From an uncultured Lachnospiraceae bacterium (GTDB lineage Bacteria; Bacillota; Clostridia; Lachnospirales; Lachnospiraceae), in NCBI GenBank assembly GCA_902803355.1, contig CADCPP010000064.1, positions 1 through 6,235 of the forward strand: DNA of 6,235 bases. Direction: 5' to 3'. This document shows, one piece after another, positions 3,964 through 6,235 of the stretch. The translations under genes were made by a program, and so were the position numbers. The notes under the pieces were generated by a model. The model ran no database searches, was not told where the DNA came from, and saw only the letters and a list, made by a program, of their open reading frames with translations. The stretch's first letter is position 1. Each line of letters starts with the position of its first letter.

Positions 3964-6235
3964 ATGCTTTCTCTCAAAACCATTACCAAGATCTATCCGG
4001 CAGCCGGGGAGGACGTCCACGCCCTGCGCGGCTTAAGCCTTGATTTCCGCAAGTCAGAATTCGTGTCCATTCTCGGACCGTCCGGCTGCGGCAAGACCAC
4101 CCTGCTGAATATCATCGGCGGGCTGGACCGCTATACAGAAGGCGACCTCGTGATCGAAGGCCGTTCCACGAAGGACTACAAGGACCGTGACTGGGATGCC
4201 TACCGCAATCACTCCGTTGGCTTCGTGTTTCAGACCTACAACCTGATCCCGCATCAGAGCGTGCTGCAGAACGTGGAGCTGGCTCTGACGCTGGCGGGCG
4301 TGGGCAAGAAGGAGCGCCGCGAGCGCGCCCGCATCGCCCTGGAAAAGGTCGGCCTGGGCGATCAGCTGCGCAAAAAGCCGAGTGAAATGAGCGGCGGTCA
4401 GATGCAGCGTGTGGCCATAGCCCGTGCCATCGTGAACGATCCTGAGATCATCCTCGCGGATGAGCCGACCGGTGCCCTGGACAGCGAGACGAGCATCCAG
4501 GTCATGGATATCCTGAAAGAGATCGCCTCGGACCGTCTGGTCATCATGGTCACGCATAATCCGGATCTTGCGGAGCGCTACTCCACCCGTATCGTGCGCA
4601 TGCTGGATGGGCAGATCCTCTCCGACTCTCAGCCGGTCTCGCCCGAGGAGCTTGCAAAAGAGGATGAAGCCCGCGCCGCAAAGGCCGCTTCTTCCGGAAA
4701 CGTCAAAAAGAAAAAGCCCTCCATGAAAGCCACCACCTCCTTCGGGCTTTCCTTAAAGAACCTCTTTACGAAGAAGGGGCGCACCATCCTGACCTCCTTT
4801 GCAGGCAGCATCGGCATCATCGGGATCGCCCTGATCTACGCGGTATCGCAGGGCACCACCAATTATATCGATTCCGTGCAGGAGCAGACACTCACCTCCT
4901 ATCCCATCTCCATCGAGGCGCAGACGCTTGACATGGGCAGCTTCATTTCCGCCTTCATGGGAGAAGCGGAATCGCTCGGCAAGCACGAAAATGACGCCAT
5001 CTACCAGAAAGCCATGTTTTACAACATGGTCAACGCCATGAACAGCATGGAGACCCGCAAAAACGACCTGAAGGCCTTTAAGACCTATCTGGAAGGGGAG
5101 CGGGACAAGGAGGGAAGCGCGCTTTCCCAGGCGCTTGCCGGCATCCAGTACGGCTACGATCTGGACCTGCAGATCTACACGAAAAACATAGACGGCAACA
5201 TCCTGCGTTCCGATATGACGGATCTTGCTCTGGAGTCCATGCGCAAATACGGCGGCACGGATTTTTCCGCCCTGATGGCCATGCGGGATTCTTCCATCAT
5301 GGGCAGGTCCTCCTCGGTTATGGAATCCAGCATGTCGCTGTGGAAGGAACTGCTGCCGGGCGATGGCGAAGCGGCGGTCAGCGAGGTCATTCAGAGTCAG
5401 TATGACCTGCTCTATGGCAGCTGGCCGAAGGCTTACAATGAAGTGCTCCTGTTTGTCGATGAGAACAATGAACTCAGCGATCTGACGCTCTTTGCCATGG
5501 GCCTTCTGCCCGAGGAAGACATCAAAGAACTCATCCAGGCTTCCTCTACCCAGAAGACCGTTGACTATGACCGGAACAAGCACTGGTCCTACGAGGAGCT
5601 CTGCGCGCTGGATTACCGTACCGTTCTGAATTATGACTGCTACACCTATGACGAGGCGAGCGGATCCTGGCTGGACCTGCGTGATTCCTCCGCCGGCCTG
5701 CAGTATCTCTACGACAACGCCCTGAAGCTTAAGGTCACGGGCATCGCCAAAGTGAATGAAAACGCCGTTTCCGACCGCGAATACGGCTCCATCGGCTATA
5801 CGCACCTGCTCACCGAATATATCATCACGCACGCCGGGGAATCTGCGGCCGTCAAGGCGCAGAAGGACGATCCTTCCACGGATATCTTTACCGGTCTGCC
5901 GTTTAAAGACAGCGGCATTACGGAGACTGCGGACAAAGCCGCCGCCTTCCTGGAAGCGCTGGAAGGCTGGGATGAAGCAAAGCTTGCCGATGCCTATACC
6001 CGCATCATGAGCATCCCGGATGAGGAGACCGTGGCCAAGACCGTAGCGGCGCAGCTGGCGCAGCTTGACCGCGCGACGCTGAGCCAGCAGCTCGCCGCCG
6101 GGATGGGCTCGCAGATGGGCATGGATACGGAAGCCGCGCTCAGCTACATTGAAGCCATGAACGATGAAGACTTTACCGCCATGGCTGCGCAGCTGATCGA
6201 AGAACAGTTCCGCAGTCAGTACGCGGAGCAGATCA
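3964..6235 (+). CDS. MacB-like ABC transporter, fused ATPase and permease (3' truncated by window end)
   Basis: From the ATG at 3964, behind AAAGGGA, the frame is open for 757 codons to the window edge. Residues 1-222 form an ABC ATPase of the MacB/LolD class: Walker A GPSGCGKTT (38-46), Q-loop Gln90, signature MSGGQMQR (142-149), Walker B IILADEP (162-168) with Glu167, D-loop ALD (171-173) and switch His198. A charged linker (about 225-256) leads to one membrane helix at about 273-295. Then comes an extracytoplasmic region of at least 460 residues with no further membrane helix. It contains MacB-type periplasmic-core-like blocks, SWPKAYNEVLLFVDENNELSD (486-506) and LKVTGIAKVNEN (588-600), and a helical, Met- and Ala-rich stretch (about 655-757). 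The FtsX-type helices expected at the C-terminus are beyond the window. Such dimers couple ATP hydrolysis to mechanical movement of the outer domain. Substrate is unknown; antimicrobial peptide resistance or peptide export are possible. Confidence 0.93.
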   Translation, partial: MLSLKTITKIYPAAGEDVHALRGLSLDFRKSEFVSILGPSGCGKTTLLNIIGGLDRYTEGDLVIEGRSTKDYKDRDWDAYRNHSVGFVFQTYNLIPHQSVLQNVELALTLAGVGKKERRERARIALEKVGLGDQLRKKPSEMSGGQMQRVAIARAIVNDPEIILADEPTGALDSETSIQVMDILKEIASDRLVIMVTHNPDLAERYSTRIVRMLDGQILSDSQPVSPEELAKEDEARAAKAASSGNVKKKKPSMKATTSFGLSLKNLFTKKGRTILTSFAGSIGIIGIALIYAVSQGTTNYIDSVQEQTLTSYPISIEAQTLDMGSFISAFMGEAESLGKHENDAIYQKAMFYNMVNAMNSMETRKNDLKAFKTYLEGERDKEGSALSQALAGIQYGYDLDLQIYTKNIDGNILRSDMTDLALESMRKYGGTDFSALMAMRDSSIMGRSSSVMESSMSLWKELLPGDGEAAVSEVIQSQYDLLYGSWPKAYNEVLLFVDENNELSDLTLFAMGLLPEEDIKELIQASSTQKTVDYDRNKHWSYEELCALDYRTVLNYDCYTYDEASGSWLDLRDSSAGLQYLYDNALKLKVTGIAKVNENAVSDREYGSIGYTHLLTEYIITHAGESAAVKAQKDDPSTDIFTGLPFKDSGITETADKAAAFLEALEGWDEAKLADAYTRIMSIPDEETVAKTVAAQLAQLDRATLSQQLAAGMGSQMGMDTEAALSYIEAMNDEDFTAMAAQLIEEQFRSQYAEQI

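Noticed and set aside
3831..4043. A 70-codon plus-strand frame starting before the transporter gene
   Set aside because: It crosses the terminator-like hairpin and enters the transporter gene in another frame, with no ribosome binding site and no recognisable features.
4753..5832. A 359-codon open frame on the minus strand, plus a 167-codon one at 4054-4557
   Set aside because: Both are antisense to the ABC transporter gene, whose ATPase motifs are unmistakable. The antisense translations have low complexity of the Val/Gly/His/Gln-rich kind expected from reversed codons.

Overview
The window looks like an ordinary stretch of chromosome from a low-to-moderate GC anaerobic Bacillota species, most likely a gut or rumen Clostridia such as a Lachnospiraceae relative. 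This rests on strong AGGAGG-type ribosome binding sites, extended -10 promoters of the TGCTATACT type, a flavodoxin of the clostridial type, an esterase very like the cinnamoyl/feruloyl esterases of rumen Butyrivibrio, and a single-chain MacB-like ABC transporter of the kind common in Lachnospiraceae. No mobile element, CRISPR array, rRNA or tRNA gene is visible. Taxonomy is inferred from protein resemblance recalled from memory, not from a search.

Layout from left to right. Positions 1-75 hold the last 24 codons of an upstream gene. A 138-residue membrane protein (97-513, plus) follows after 21 bases, probably in the same operon. A 136-base gap carries a perfect 10-bp inverted repeat that includes an extended -10 box. 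It leads into a 478-residue soluble protein of no recognised family (650-2086, plus) built from internal repeats. A 290-base gap without a convincing gene contains a nested hairpin and a candidate promoter for a flavodoxin-like protein (2377-2898, plus). Convergent with it, only 90 bases away, is an alpha/beta-hydrolase with a complete catalytic triad (2989-3741, minus). A 222-base divergent intergenic region holds the promoters of the hydrolase (minus) and of a large ABC transporter gene (plus), together with two clear hairpins. The transporter gene starts at 3964 and runs off the window end. Its first 757 codons show a complete ATPase, one membrane segment and a very large, still unfinished extracytoplasmic domain.

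The genes do not form one obvious pathway. The esterase probably releases hydroxycinnamates or similar acyl groups from plant-derived esters, the flavodoxin is probably an FMN electron carrier or small reductase, and the transporter is of the MacB/FtsX type associated with export or removal of peptides and other compounds from the envelope. Each seems to have its own promoter.

Nothing here amounts to a clear new system. The points most worth a second look are the repeat architecture of the 478-residue protein, the inverted repeat at its promoter, the promoter that appears to lie inside a terminator-like hairpin ahead of the transporter, and a coding-like tail after the flavodoxin stop codon.
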